From Oligoflexia bacterium (GTDB lineage: Bacteria; Bdellovibrionota; UBA1018), in NCBI GenBank assembly GCA_025352185.1, contig JANXTV010000223.1, positions 1 to 7,494 on the forward strand: DNA of 7,494 bases. The letters run 5' to 3'. Below are positions 1 through 5,252 of this stretch, piece by piece. The position numbers and the translations under genes are program-made. The notes beneath the pieces were generated by a model. It ran no database searches, was not told the origin of the DNA, and worked only from the letters and a program-made list of their open reading frames with translations. Position 1 is the stretch's first letter, and each line of letters starts with the position of its first letter.

Positions 1-183
1 GAATTCTATCCCATGGTTAAGAAGAATCGGGAACTCGATAGAGTGTTTCAAGGAAACGTGAATCCGATGGTCGAGAAATACGCGGAAAAATGGGAGAGTA
101 TTCAATTCTCGGGTAGAGAGAATACGGCCGAATGGAAATGCCCTTTTAAAAAATTAATGGCGAAAGTAGGGCTGCGCGCTTGA
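1..183 (+). CDS. Unidentified protein, C-terminal 60 residues only
   Basis: An open frame enters from the left edge and ends at the TGA at 181-183, giving a 60-residue tail. It is charged and lysine-rich, with a Trp-Lys-Cys-Pro-Phe stretch about 15 residues before the end; I do not recognise a family. The coding assignment rests on the stop overlapping the TTG start of the next gene (TTGA, 180-183), the usual sign of translational coupling in a tightly packed operon, and on a normal amino-acid composition. The reading frame is also open from base 1 without interruption. Because only the tail is visible, no function is proposed; what matters is that its product is probably made together with the DUF1989 protein. 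Confidence 0.6.
   Translation, partial: EFYPMVKKNRELDRVFQGNVNPMVEKYAEKWESIQFSGRENTAEWKCPFKKLMAKVGLRA
165..182 (+). promoter_or_regulatory. Ribosome binding site and coupled TTG start of the DUF1989 gene
   Basis: AGGG at 168-171 lies eight bases before the TTG at 180-182. The TTG shares TTGA with the TGA stop (181-183) of the preceding reading frame. Spacing and overlap together support a rare TTG start read by ribosomes that finish the upstream gene. Confidence 0.5.
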
Positions 184-791
184 AGAATATCCTAAGTGCC
201 CAGTCGGGGACCGCCGTCGAACTCCGAAAGGGAGATCGACTCGAGATTATCGATATGGAAGGCGGTCAGGTGAGCGATGTATTTTGTGTTCGGAAAGAGG
301 ACCGGACCGAACGTCTTTCGGCGGGGCGATCGATCGATTATAACGACGGGATTTTTTTAGGAGTGGGAAGCGTAATCTATTCGAATCGAAGTAATCCGCT
401 CCTGACGATTTTGGCCGACTCCTGTGGGCGTCACGATTTTCTTTTACCTCCTTGTAGCCTCCGCATGTTTAATCTCGTGGCGGGAAATTCCGAACACCAT
501 CCGAGTTGTCACGAGAACCTTTCCCTCTCGCTCGGGCGATACGGAATCAGTGCGGACGAGATCTCGACGTGCTTTAACGTGTTTATGAATGTGGAGGTGG
601 ACGGAAAAGGGGCACTTAAAATTCGACCACCGCTTTCCCGCTCGGGAGACTCGGTCGTTTTCCGGGCCGAGGAAGACCTGATCGTAGGGATGACGGCTTG
701 TTCGCATGAAGAAACGAACGGCGGAACGTGTAAACCGATCGCATACCAAATTATAGAATCTTACGCCGCCGCCGGCAGGCGCCTGACTTAG
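180..791 (+). CDS. DUF1989 / urea carboxylase-associated family protein (possible amidine deiminase-type hydrolase)
   Basis: The 203-residue product matches the DUF1989 family from end to end: an early Gly-Gly-Gln-x-x-Asp element (28-33), an Asp-Ser-Cys-Gly-Arg-His-Asp block (80-86), a His-His-Pro-Ser-Cys-His-Glu-Asn stretch (106-113), the Phe-Asn-Val-Phe-Met-Asn segment (132-137), and the closing Thr-Ala-Cys...Asn-Gly-Gly-Thr-Cys-Lys-Pro-Ile signature (172-187). Family knowledge: some paired DUF1989 proteins (CgdA/CgdB, formerly urea amidolyase-associated proteins) are carboxyguanidine deiminases in guanidine use; single members are uncharacterised. Several conserved Cys and His residues are consistent with metal binding, which is inference. 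The TTG start is preferred because it overlaps the upstream stop and has AGGG (168-171) eight bases ahead. No second DUF1989 gene, guanidine/urea carboxylase or allophanate hydrolase lies in the window, so the substrate is open. Its stop (789-791) overlaps the stop of the opposite-strand purE. No signal peptide is visible. Confidence 0.85.
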   Translation: MKNILSAQSGTAVELRKGDRLEIIDMEGGQVSDVFCVRKEDRTERLSAGRSIDYNDGIFLGVGSVIYSNRSNPLLTILADSCGRHDFLLPPCSLRMFNLVAGNSEHHPSCHENLSLSLGRYGISADEISTCFNVFMNVEVDGKGALKIRPPLSRSGDSVVFRAEEDLIVGMTACSHEETNGGTCKPIAYQIIESYAAAGRRLT

Positions 792-1288
792 ACCTTTTTT
801 CCGAGCACCATTTTACGGAGGGACTTTTTATAGTCCCGAACGCGGTCGAGAAATTCGGGTTCACCCGTTCCGAGGATCTGGGCGGCCAAGACTCCCGCAT
901 TAAAGGCTCCGCCGATCGCGACGGTAGCGACCGGTACTCCCTTCGGCATCTGGACGATCGAAAGGAGAGCGTCGTTACCCTGGAGGGCGCCGACGACGAC
1001 CGGTACTCCGATTACCGGTAGTTCGGTGTACGCCGCCGTCATCCCGGGGAGGTGAGCGGCACCTCCGGCACCGGCAATAATGACCCGAATGCCGTTCTTC
1101 CGAGCGGACTGAGCGAAATTCGCCATTTCGGTAGGGGTTCGGTGCGCGGAAATAACTTTCATCTCGAAAGGAATCTTAAACGATTCGAGGGCCTTTGCCG
1201 CTTCGCCCATCGTCGGGAGATCGGAATCGCTCCCCATGATGATGGATACGAGTGGGATTTTCTTATTTTTACCGGCTTTTTTCGTCAT
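788..1288 (-). CDS. purE: N5-carboxyaminoimidazole ribonucleotide mutase PurE (class I)
   Basis: PurE rearranges N5-CAIR to CAIR in de novo purine synthesis in the cytoplasm, using the product of PurK. The 166-residue protein has the usual length and all family landmarks: Gly-Ser-Asp-Ser-Asp (19-23) at the nucleotide-phosphate site, Ser-Ala-His-Arg-Thr-Pro (47-52) with the catalytic histidine at 49, the glycine-rich Ala-Gly-Ala-Gly-Gly-Ala-Ala-His-Leu-Pro-Gly loop (72-82), and Gln-Met-Pro-Lys-Gly-Val-Pro-Val-Ala-Thr-Val-Ala-Ile (113-125). Class I (mutase) rather than class II (CO2-using carboxylase) is inferred mainly from the adjoining purK. A basic Thr/Lys-rich leader of about ten residues precedes the first strand. 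The ATG (1286-1288) lies inside the end of purK, 20 bp overlap, with a GGA six bases ahead of it, so the two are very likely translated from one message. The stop overlaps the stop of the convergent DUF1989 gene. Confidence 0.97.
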   Translation of the reverse strand: MTKKAGKNKKIPLVSIIMGSDSDLPTMGEAAKALESFKIPFEMKVISAHRTPTEMANFAQSARKNGIRVIIAGAGGAAHLPGMTAAYTELPVIGVPVVVGALQGNDALLSIVQMPKGVPVATVAIGGAFNAGVLAAQILGTGEPEFLDRVRDYKKSLRKMVLGKKV

Positions 1289-2438
1289 AAAATTTCCGAA
1301 TGGTTTCGAGTTGGTGGGGCGAGAGATCCCAAAAATTAATGTGTCCCATTTTTCGACCCGGGCGAATTTCGAGCTTTTCGTACCAGTGGGTCCTTACGCG
1401 TTTATCGATTCCTGCCGCGGCCGCCGCCGCCTGCGCCTCCGCTTCGCTTGTGGGTAGGTCTTCACCGAGAATATTCCGCATGAAAAAGAGGTCGTGCGGG
1501 AGCGTTTTTCCTAAGGGGAGTCCTTCGATTCCGCGCCAGTGATTCTCGAACTGACTCGTCATTCCGCCGTCGAGACTAAAGTGGCCCGAGTTATGTACGC
1601 GCGGAGCAACCTCGTTAATCCAAAACTTCGATTCGGTGATTTGAAAAACTTCGAGGGCCATCGTGCCGTAAAGCTCCGAGTCCCGCGCGATGCGTTCAGC
1701 GGCATTTTCGATTTCTTCGCAGAGTACGGCGGACACGCCTACCCGTGCGGCGGGTCCGAAAGTTTGGTGGCAGATTCCATCTCGCTGTTCGCTGACGACG
1801 ACGGGATAAGCGATCCATTCGCCCTCGGTCGAAAGGCATCCGACCACCGCGAGCTCTCGAATAAAATTTGCTTTTTCCTCGACGTAGACCGGTACGCCAA
1901 TCGCTTCCGCCAGACGAGTAAAATCGAGTGCCGACTCGATCGCTCGCGGGTTCATTTCCAGGGGCGATATCCAAGTTCCCTTACCGTCGTACCCCAGCCG
2001 TGACCACTTTAGAACGAAGCCGCCGGGGAAGTCGGTCGACGCTAATTTTAGTTTTTCGGCCGTCCAGGTTTCCTCTACTCGGAAGGGAGCGGAAGGCAGT
2101 CCGAGGTCGGTGAATATTTTCTTCTGCTCGAGCTTATCCTGAATTCGCATCATGGCCCCGAGACGGGGATAGAAGCGGGGATCGTGAAGTTCGAGTTCTA
2201 GGGACCGAATACTCGATTCGGGAACGAATTCATTTTCAAAAACGAATCGGTCGCAGTCCCCTAAAAATTTCGCGAGGCTGACGGGATCTTTCCAGTCGCC
2301 GAGGCTGAATTTCCCGGATGCAGTTGCCGCCGGGTCGTTTTCGGCGCGCGCGAGCACGTGAACGGAAAGCTTTAAATGGTTCGCAGCATGGACCAGCATC
2401 TGCGCAAGTTGGCCTGCGCCAAGAATTCCGTATTTCAT
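1269..2438 (-). CDS. purK: N5-carboxyaminoimidazole ribonucleotide synthase PurK
   Basis: PurK is an ATP-grasp ligase that joins bicarbonate to aminoimidazole ribonucleotide (AIR) using ATP, giving N5-CAIR for PurE. The 389-residue product begins with the glycine-rich Gly-Ile-Leu-Gly-Ala-Gly-Gln-Leu-Ala (4-12) of the pre-ATP-grasp domain, has Phe-Glu-Asn-Glu-Phe-Val-Pro-Glu (67-74), the ATP-grasp loop Gly-Tyr-Asp-Gly-Lys-Gly (149-154), a Tyr-Pro-Val-Val-Val-Ser-Glu-Gln-Arg-Asp-Gly-Ile stretch (211-222), and the diagnostic Asn-Glu-Val-Ala-Pro-Arg-Val-His-Asn-Ser-Gly-His (275-286). It is somewhat longer than the ~355 residues of the E. coli enzyme; part of the excess is an Ala-rich segment around 331-343 in the C-terminal domain, encoded by GCC/GCG repeats. 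The ATG at 2436-2438 is the natural start because the glycine-rich motif follows at once, though no strong ribosome binding site precedes it. It is the first gene of a purK-purE unit, the reverse of the common purEK order. Confidence 0.97.
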   Translation of the reverse strand: MKYGILGAGQLAQMLVHAANHLKLSVHVLARAENDPAATASGKFSLGDWKDPVSLAKFLGDCDRFVFENEFVPESSIRSLELELHDPRFYPRLGAMMRIQDKLEQKKIFTDLGLPSAPFRVEETWTAEKLKLASTDFPGGFVLKWSRLGYDGKGTWISPLEMNPRAIESALDFTRLAEAIGVPVYVEEKANFIRELAVVGCLSTEGEWIAYPVVVSEQRDGICHQTFGPAARVGVSAVLCEEIENAAERIARDSELYGTMALEVFQITESKFWINEVAPRVHNSGHFSLDGGMTSQFENHWRGIEGLPLGKTLPHDLFFMRNILGEDLPTSEAEAQAAAAAAGIDKRVRTHWYEKLEIRPGRKMGHINFWDLSPHQLETIRKFYDEKSR

Positions 2439-2491
2439 CCACTGTCTATCCCACGGAGTGCGGGGTGAGGAAAGGGGGAGTGCGTGCCCTT

Positions 2492-2914
2492 TTAGTTAGA
2501 GTCGCACGCGAAGGACTCTACCGTGTTCTTCAGGAAGTCATGGAATACGGCAGTTTTTTTCTTAGCGTCGACGATAATATATCCATTCGTTGCTTTCCCC
2601 TCGTCGAGGGAGATTTTAAGACGGTTCAGATCGAGGTATTCACGAACTTGGTCTTCATTATCGAAAATCATGAAATTGGATTCGAGCTCGTAGGACCGCA
2701 CCGCAATGCGATCTCCATTCGCGTTTAATTCAACTACGTTCACGTCGTACTGAAGAATCTGCTGGGTCGACGGCGCAAATAAGCCTGTCTTGATTTTGAT
2801 TTCCAGAGAAGTTCCCGCTCGGTCCTTCGAACAGGTCATGCCGTAAACCGGGCCGGCGTGGGCATTCGAGGCGATAACGAAAACGAATGAAAGGAGCGCG
2901 AGGGTAAATTTCAT
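2492..2914 (-). CDS. Small secreted/periplasmic protein of unknown function
   Basis: The 140-residue product starts with a textbook Sec signal peptide: a Lys at 2, a hydrophobic core (about 4-15) and a small-residue cleavage site Asn-Ala-His-Ala before Gly21 (signal peptidase I type; no lipobox Cys). The mature ~120-residue chain has only two cysteines, Cys28 near its start and Cys137 near its end, which could form one disulfide tying the termini together. It alternates hydrophobic and charged residues as in a small beta-rich domain and has no further membrane segment. I do not recognise a family. The ATG is the first possible start, since an in-frame stop lies close upstream. No ribosome binding site is visible; a -10-like TATAAC ends eight bases before the ATG. 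It lies 53 bp ahead of purK on the same strand, so read-through into purK is possible, but no functional link is evident. Confidence 0.8.
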   Translation of the reverse strand: MKFTLALLSFVFVIASNAHAGPVYGMTCSKDRAGTSLEIKIKTGLFAPSTQQILQYDVNVVELNANGDRIAVRSYELESNFMIFDNEDQVREYLDLNRLKISLDEGKATNGYIIVDAKKKTAVFHDFLKNTVESFACDSN

Positions 2915-2951
2915 AGGGCATCGTTATATCGAATAATAACGCATAGCGCAA
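2912..2951 (-). promoter_or_regulatory. Candidate leaderless promoter of the secreted-protein gene with overlapping operator-like dyad
   Basis: Read on the minus strand, TATAAC (complement of 2923-2928; 5 of 6 matches to TATAAT) lies 17 bp from TTGCGC (complement of 2946-2951; 3 of 6 to TTGACA). The ATG follows the -10 by only eight bases, so transcription would begin at or next to the start codon, fitting the absence of a ribosome binding site. A perfect dyad, CGTTAT (2922-2927) and ATAACG (2936-2941) separated by 8 bp, overlaps the -10 box and could be a repressor site. The promoter is a motif match only. Confidence 0.35.
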
Positions 2952-2985
2952 TACTGCCCTCTCGGGTCCCTTTCGAATGGCATAA

Positions 2986-3023
2986 ACTATTGAAAGTATT
3001 AAGATTTGGTATATTCTGGGTAT
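2986..3023 (+). promoter_or_regulatory. Candidate promoter of the zinc-protease-like gene
   Basis: TATATT (3010-3015) ends eight bases before the ATG at 3024, the same distance as on the divergent side. The best -35-like hexamer is TTGAAA (2990-2995; 5 of 6), but the 14-bp spacing is short of the usual 16-18. There is no Shine-Dalgarno sequence at a useful distance (only GGG at 3018-3020, three bases from the ATG). This suggests a leaderless or otherwise unusual start; the evidence is weak. Confidence 0.28.
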
Positions 3024-3863
3024 ATGAAAGTCGTCGATCTTTATACGGCCCTCCAGGCGCAGGATGATATCGAAGTCGACTTCTTCGAGCGGAATGCCGA
3101 ATTCCGTTTCTTTGCCGACACGGCCCGGAACTGGGGCTTGAATCCAAAATCGATCCGCCAGTGGATGCGTTCCGCGGTGGCCCGCGGGAAGCAGGGGAAT
3201 GCGTTCGCTTATCTCGGGGAATCTCGGGCCGTCGTCGACCGGGTCGAATCGGCATTCGGTCGCGAGTTACCGGGAGTGCTCGTGCTCCTGCCGAGCTTCG
3301 GGGATTTCGACGGATTTGCGCGCTACGATTCTGGCCACCATCAGGTGATGCTCGGAATCGACTTCCCCGACTCCGACGTCGACTATTTAAAGGCACTGAC
3401 GGCGCACGAACTGTCCCACGTTTACCGCGACCATGCCCCGCGAGTATGGGAGCATCTCGGAAAGCCACTGAGTGAGGTGAAACGTTCCGAATACCTAGAG
3501 GCAGGCACGGCGGCGGAGCACCTCGTGAGCGAGGGCCTAGCCACGCTCTTTTCTTCGGCCCTCTTTCCGGAAATCCCTCCGTCGGTTCACCACTACTACG
3601 AACCCGACGAATGGGAATGGTGCGAAGCTCATCCGAATGAAATTGATCAAGCGCTCACCGAATGCCTGCGGGGGGACGAAGATGTCTGGTCCTTTTACGG
3701 AGAGGGTCGGGTGGGTCGGGGAAGTCCATCCCGGCTTCAGTATTACTGGGCGGCGCGAAAGCTTCGCGAGCTCCTCGGCGACTCGGCGACAAACATCCGC
3801 GCGTTGGTGGAACTTCACGAAAAACCGGCTGCGGATTTTTCGATATTTAATCTTAAGGTTTAA
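3024..3863 (+). CDS. DUF2268-like putative zinc-dependent protease
   Basis: The 279-residue protein carries a zincin site: His-Glu-Leu-Ser-His at 128-132 followed, 38 residues on, by Ser-Glu-Gly-Leu-Ala (169-173), whose Glu170 is the likely third zinc ligand. The HEXXH plus Glu-Gly-Leu-Ala arrangement, a preceding strand ending in Val-Met-Leu-Gly-Ile (108-112), and a C-terminal Tyr-Tyr-Trp-Ala-Ala-Arg-Lys-Leu helix (240-247) fit predicted Zn-dependent proteases of the DUF2268 type; the family name is my best match and not certain. There is no signal peptide or membrane helix, so it should be cytoplasmic, and the substrate is unknown. I chose the ATG at 3024; an in-frame TTG at 3006 would add six residues but overlaps the likely -10 box. 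The gene is divergent from the secreted-protein gene and its stop overlaps the convergent metallophosphoesterase gene by 11 bp. Confidence 0.8.
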   Translation: MKVVDLYTALQAQDDIEVDFFERNAEFRFFADTARNWGLNPKSIRQWMRSAVARGKQGNAFAYLGESRAVVDRVESAFGRELPGVLVLLPSFGDFDGFARYDSGHHQVMLGIDFPDSDVDYLKALTAHELSHVYRDHAPRVWEHLGKPLSEVKRSEYLEAGTAAEHLVSEGLATLFSSALFPEIPPSVHHYYEPDEWEWCEAHPNEIDQALTECLRGDEDVWSFYGEGRVGRGSPSRLQYYWAARKLRELLGDSATNIRALVELHEKPAADFSIFNLKV

Positions 3864-4986
3864 TTTCGAAGAGTGTAATTTCCGAGCGCGTACCGAGGCG
3901 ATTCGGAGCGCCCCAGAACCCCGTACCAATGTTCACGTAAACGGCGAGTTTTTCGACCCAGTAGAGGCCTTTCGCGTACTTCTGAAATAGATAGATGACC
4001 CAGGACCACGGGAGGAACTGTCCCCCGTGCGTATGTCCCGAGAACTGAATGTGGATCCGCTTCCCCTCATCGTGGGCATGGAGGGTAGAAATTCGATCCG
4101 CATGTTTCGGCTGGTGCACGAGAAAGAGGTTCAGCGAATTTTCGCGGTCCCTAAAAAGCTCCAGGGCCACTTTTTCATAATCGGGCTTCGGATCGGAAAC
4201 CCCCAACACCCTAACCGGCACCGGCGGAGAACCCGGGATTTTTTTATGTACCAGTCGACTTTCATTATCGAGAACCGTTATCCCCAGAATACCGAAGAGC
4301 GTGTTCCAAGCATTTTCGTCCCAGTATCCTTCGTGGTTCCCCGAGATATAGAAGGATCCGAGCTCGGGCACGATCTTACGGAGGGGTTCGAGATCGGCGA
4401 GGTGGTGTTCGGGGTTACCGTCGCCGATATCTCCGGTGAGGAAGAGGAGGTCGATGGGGCCTTCGGCCAGGACTCGTGCGGCAACCGATTCGACGTATTC
4501 GCGGGTGATCCAACTTCCCACGTGGAGGTCGCTGATCTGGGCGATGCGTAAGTTGAATTCGGATGGGAGAGGAAACTTCGGGCGAATGACGACGCGGCGA
4601 ACGACCGGACCGGCAAGCGCGATTCGGTAACCCACGAACGAAGCGAATATTCCCAGCGCGTAGATGAATAGGTTTGCCTCCGGTGTTCGGAGGATTGCTC
4701 CGAAATAAATGGCTGCGAGATCGCGGAGTAAAAGCAGACAGAAGAGGTAGCTAAAAAATCCCATCGAGAAGTGGGCGGTGCGCTCGACGAAACGTTCGAA
4801 GGAACTCACCTCGGTATCGTATGCATTCCAAAAATAAAGCGGGAGCCAAAGGATCGCGCCAAACCCTAAAATGAGGGTGACGAACGGAATGATTCCCAGG
4901 AGAGGAGCCGAGAAGAAAAACGCGAGAAACCGACTGTAAAAAAAGTAGGCAAACGCAGCGAGAAGAGAAATGAGAATGGGTGCCAT
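3853..4986 (-). CDS. Membrane-anchored calcineurin-like metallophosphoesterase (YkuE/YaeI type)
   Basis: The 377-residue product has two parts. Residues 1-125 hold about four hydrophobic helices (roughly 4-25, 30-53, 72-97, 104-124). Residues 145-377 are a calcineurin-like phosphoesterase domain with every metal-binding motif intact: Asp153-Leu-His155, Gly185-Asp-Ile-Gly-Asp-Gly, Gly216-Asn-His-Glu219, His291-Gln-Pro-Lys, and Gly317-His-Thr-His-Gly-Gly-Gln323, plus the family's closing Gly-Phe-Trp-Gly-Ala-Pro-Asn-Arg stretch (356-363). Such enzymes use a two-metal centre to hydrolyse phosphoesters or pyrophosphates; substrates are mostly unknown. One relative, chlamydial LpxG, is a UDP-2,3-diacylglucosamine pyrophosphatase of lipid A synthesis, so a lipid-linked substrate is a fair alternative but unproven. 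An even number of helices would leave the catalytic domain on the cytoplasmic side if the N-terminus is inside. The ATG (4984-4986) is the first start after an in-frame stop; no clear ribosome binding site precedes it. It stands alone, convergent with the protease-like gene. Confidence 0.92.
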   Translation of the reverse strand: MAPILISLLAAFAYFFYSRFLAFFFSAPLLGIIPFVTLILGFGAILWLPLYFWNAYDTEVSSFERFVERTAHFSMGFFSYLFCLLLLRDLAAIYFGAILRTPEANLFIYALGIFASFVGYRIALAGPVVRRVVIRPKFPLPSEFNLRIAQISDLHVGSWITREYVESVAARVLAEGPIDLLFLTGDIGDGNPEHHLADLEPLRKIVPELGSFYISGNHEGYWDENAWNTLFGILGITVLDNESRLVHKKIPGSPPVPVRVLGVSDPKPDYEKVALELFRDRENSLNLFLVHQPKHADRISTLHAHDEGKRIHIQFSGHTHGGQFLPWSWVIYLFQKYAKGLYWVEKLAVYVNIGTGFWGAPNRLGTRSEITLFEIKP

Positions 4987-5104
4987 AGATGAGAATCACG
5001 TTGGGATGTGGAGTAAATCTGCACGCCGAGCGTCTCACCGTTTCCTCGGTTTGTCTGGAGTGATGAAGAGGTTTCCAGCCCCGATCCAAAAATGACGCAC
5101 CCTT

Positions 5105-5124
5105 GGGATTCGGTCAGGAATCCC
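5105..5124. repeat. 7-bp inverted repeat upstream of the orphan gene
   Basis: GGGATTC (5105-5111) and GAATCCC (5118-5124) form a perfect inverted repeat around a 6-base centre. No T-run follows on either strand, so it is a poor intrinsic terminator. Lying in the 263-bp space between divergent genes and about 10 bp from a -35-like TTGACT, it is better placed as a protein-binding site. This role is inference. Confidence 0.4.
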
Positions 5125-5134
5125 TAGCCGACCC

Positions 5135-5168
5135 TTGACTCTGATGGTCAATGCTCGCAGACTATAAA
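5135..5168 (+). promoter_or_regulatory. Candidate promoter/operator of the orphan gene
   Basis: TTGACT (5135-5140; 5 of 6 to the -35 consensus) and TATAAA (5163-5168; 5 of 6 to the -10) are present, but 22 bp apart, longer than a standard sigma-70 promoter allows. The -35-like box is itself the left arm of a dyad, TTGAC (5135-5139) and GTCAA (5147-5151), with a 7-base centre. A regulator bound there would control access to the promoter. If transcription starts near 5175, the ATG at 5151 would lie outside the message, supporting the GTG start at 5250. Confidence 0.3.
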
Positions 5169-5235
5169 TACCCGCTTCCGGGGAGGATGGCGCGGGCCAT
5201 CACCTCCGCATCCCCGTCCATTCCCGCTTTCAGGC

Positions 5236-5252
5236 AAAGGACCGTAAAAGTG
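5236..5252 (+). promoter_or_regulatory. Ribosome binding site deciding a GTG start
   Basis: AAAGGA (5236-5241) is followed after eight bases by GTG (5250-5252). The alternative ATGs have either no ribosome binding site (5151) or a GGGGAGG directly abutting the codon with no spacing (5187). Confidence 0.5.

Larger units (their letters stand above)
4987..5249. other. Non-coding spacer between divergent genes
   Basis: This is the longest gene-free stretch if the GTG start at 5250 is right (163 bp if the ATG at 5151 is used). It holds the two inverted repeats and promoter-like hexamers listed separately. I see no tRNA-like fold, no intrinsic terminator and no credible small gene in 4987-5100. 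Confidence 0.5.

Noticed and set aside
1539..2003. Plus-strand frame of 154 residues within purK
   Set aside because: It lies wholly antisense to conserved PurK motifs and has no family resemblance or ribosome binding site.
180..2438. Guanidine/urea assimilation operon suggested by the DUF1989 gene
   Set aside because: No carboxylase, allophanate hydrolase, transporter or second DUF1989 gene is present; the next genes are purine biosynthesis on the opposite strand.
2455..2484. Direct repeat GGAGTGCG (2455-2462 and 2477-2484) in the purK leader
   Set aside because: Two 8-bp copies in a G-rich 53-bp spacer are easily a chance match; no known site type fits.
3006..3023. TTG start adding six residues to the protease-like protein
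   Set aside because: The codon immediately precedes and the added codons cover the TATATT box, and the ATG at 3024 is the stronger initiator.
2911..3468. Long minus-strand frame (185 residues) opposite the protease-like gene
   Set aside because: The product is an Arg/Pro/Ser-rich low-complexity chain typical of antisense frames in GC-rich genes, while the plus strand encodes an intact zinc site.
4027..4551. Plus-strand frame of 174 residues within the metallophosphoesterase gene
   Set aside because: Antisense to the intact metal-binding motifs; a shadow frame.
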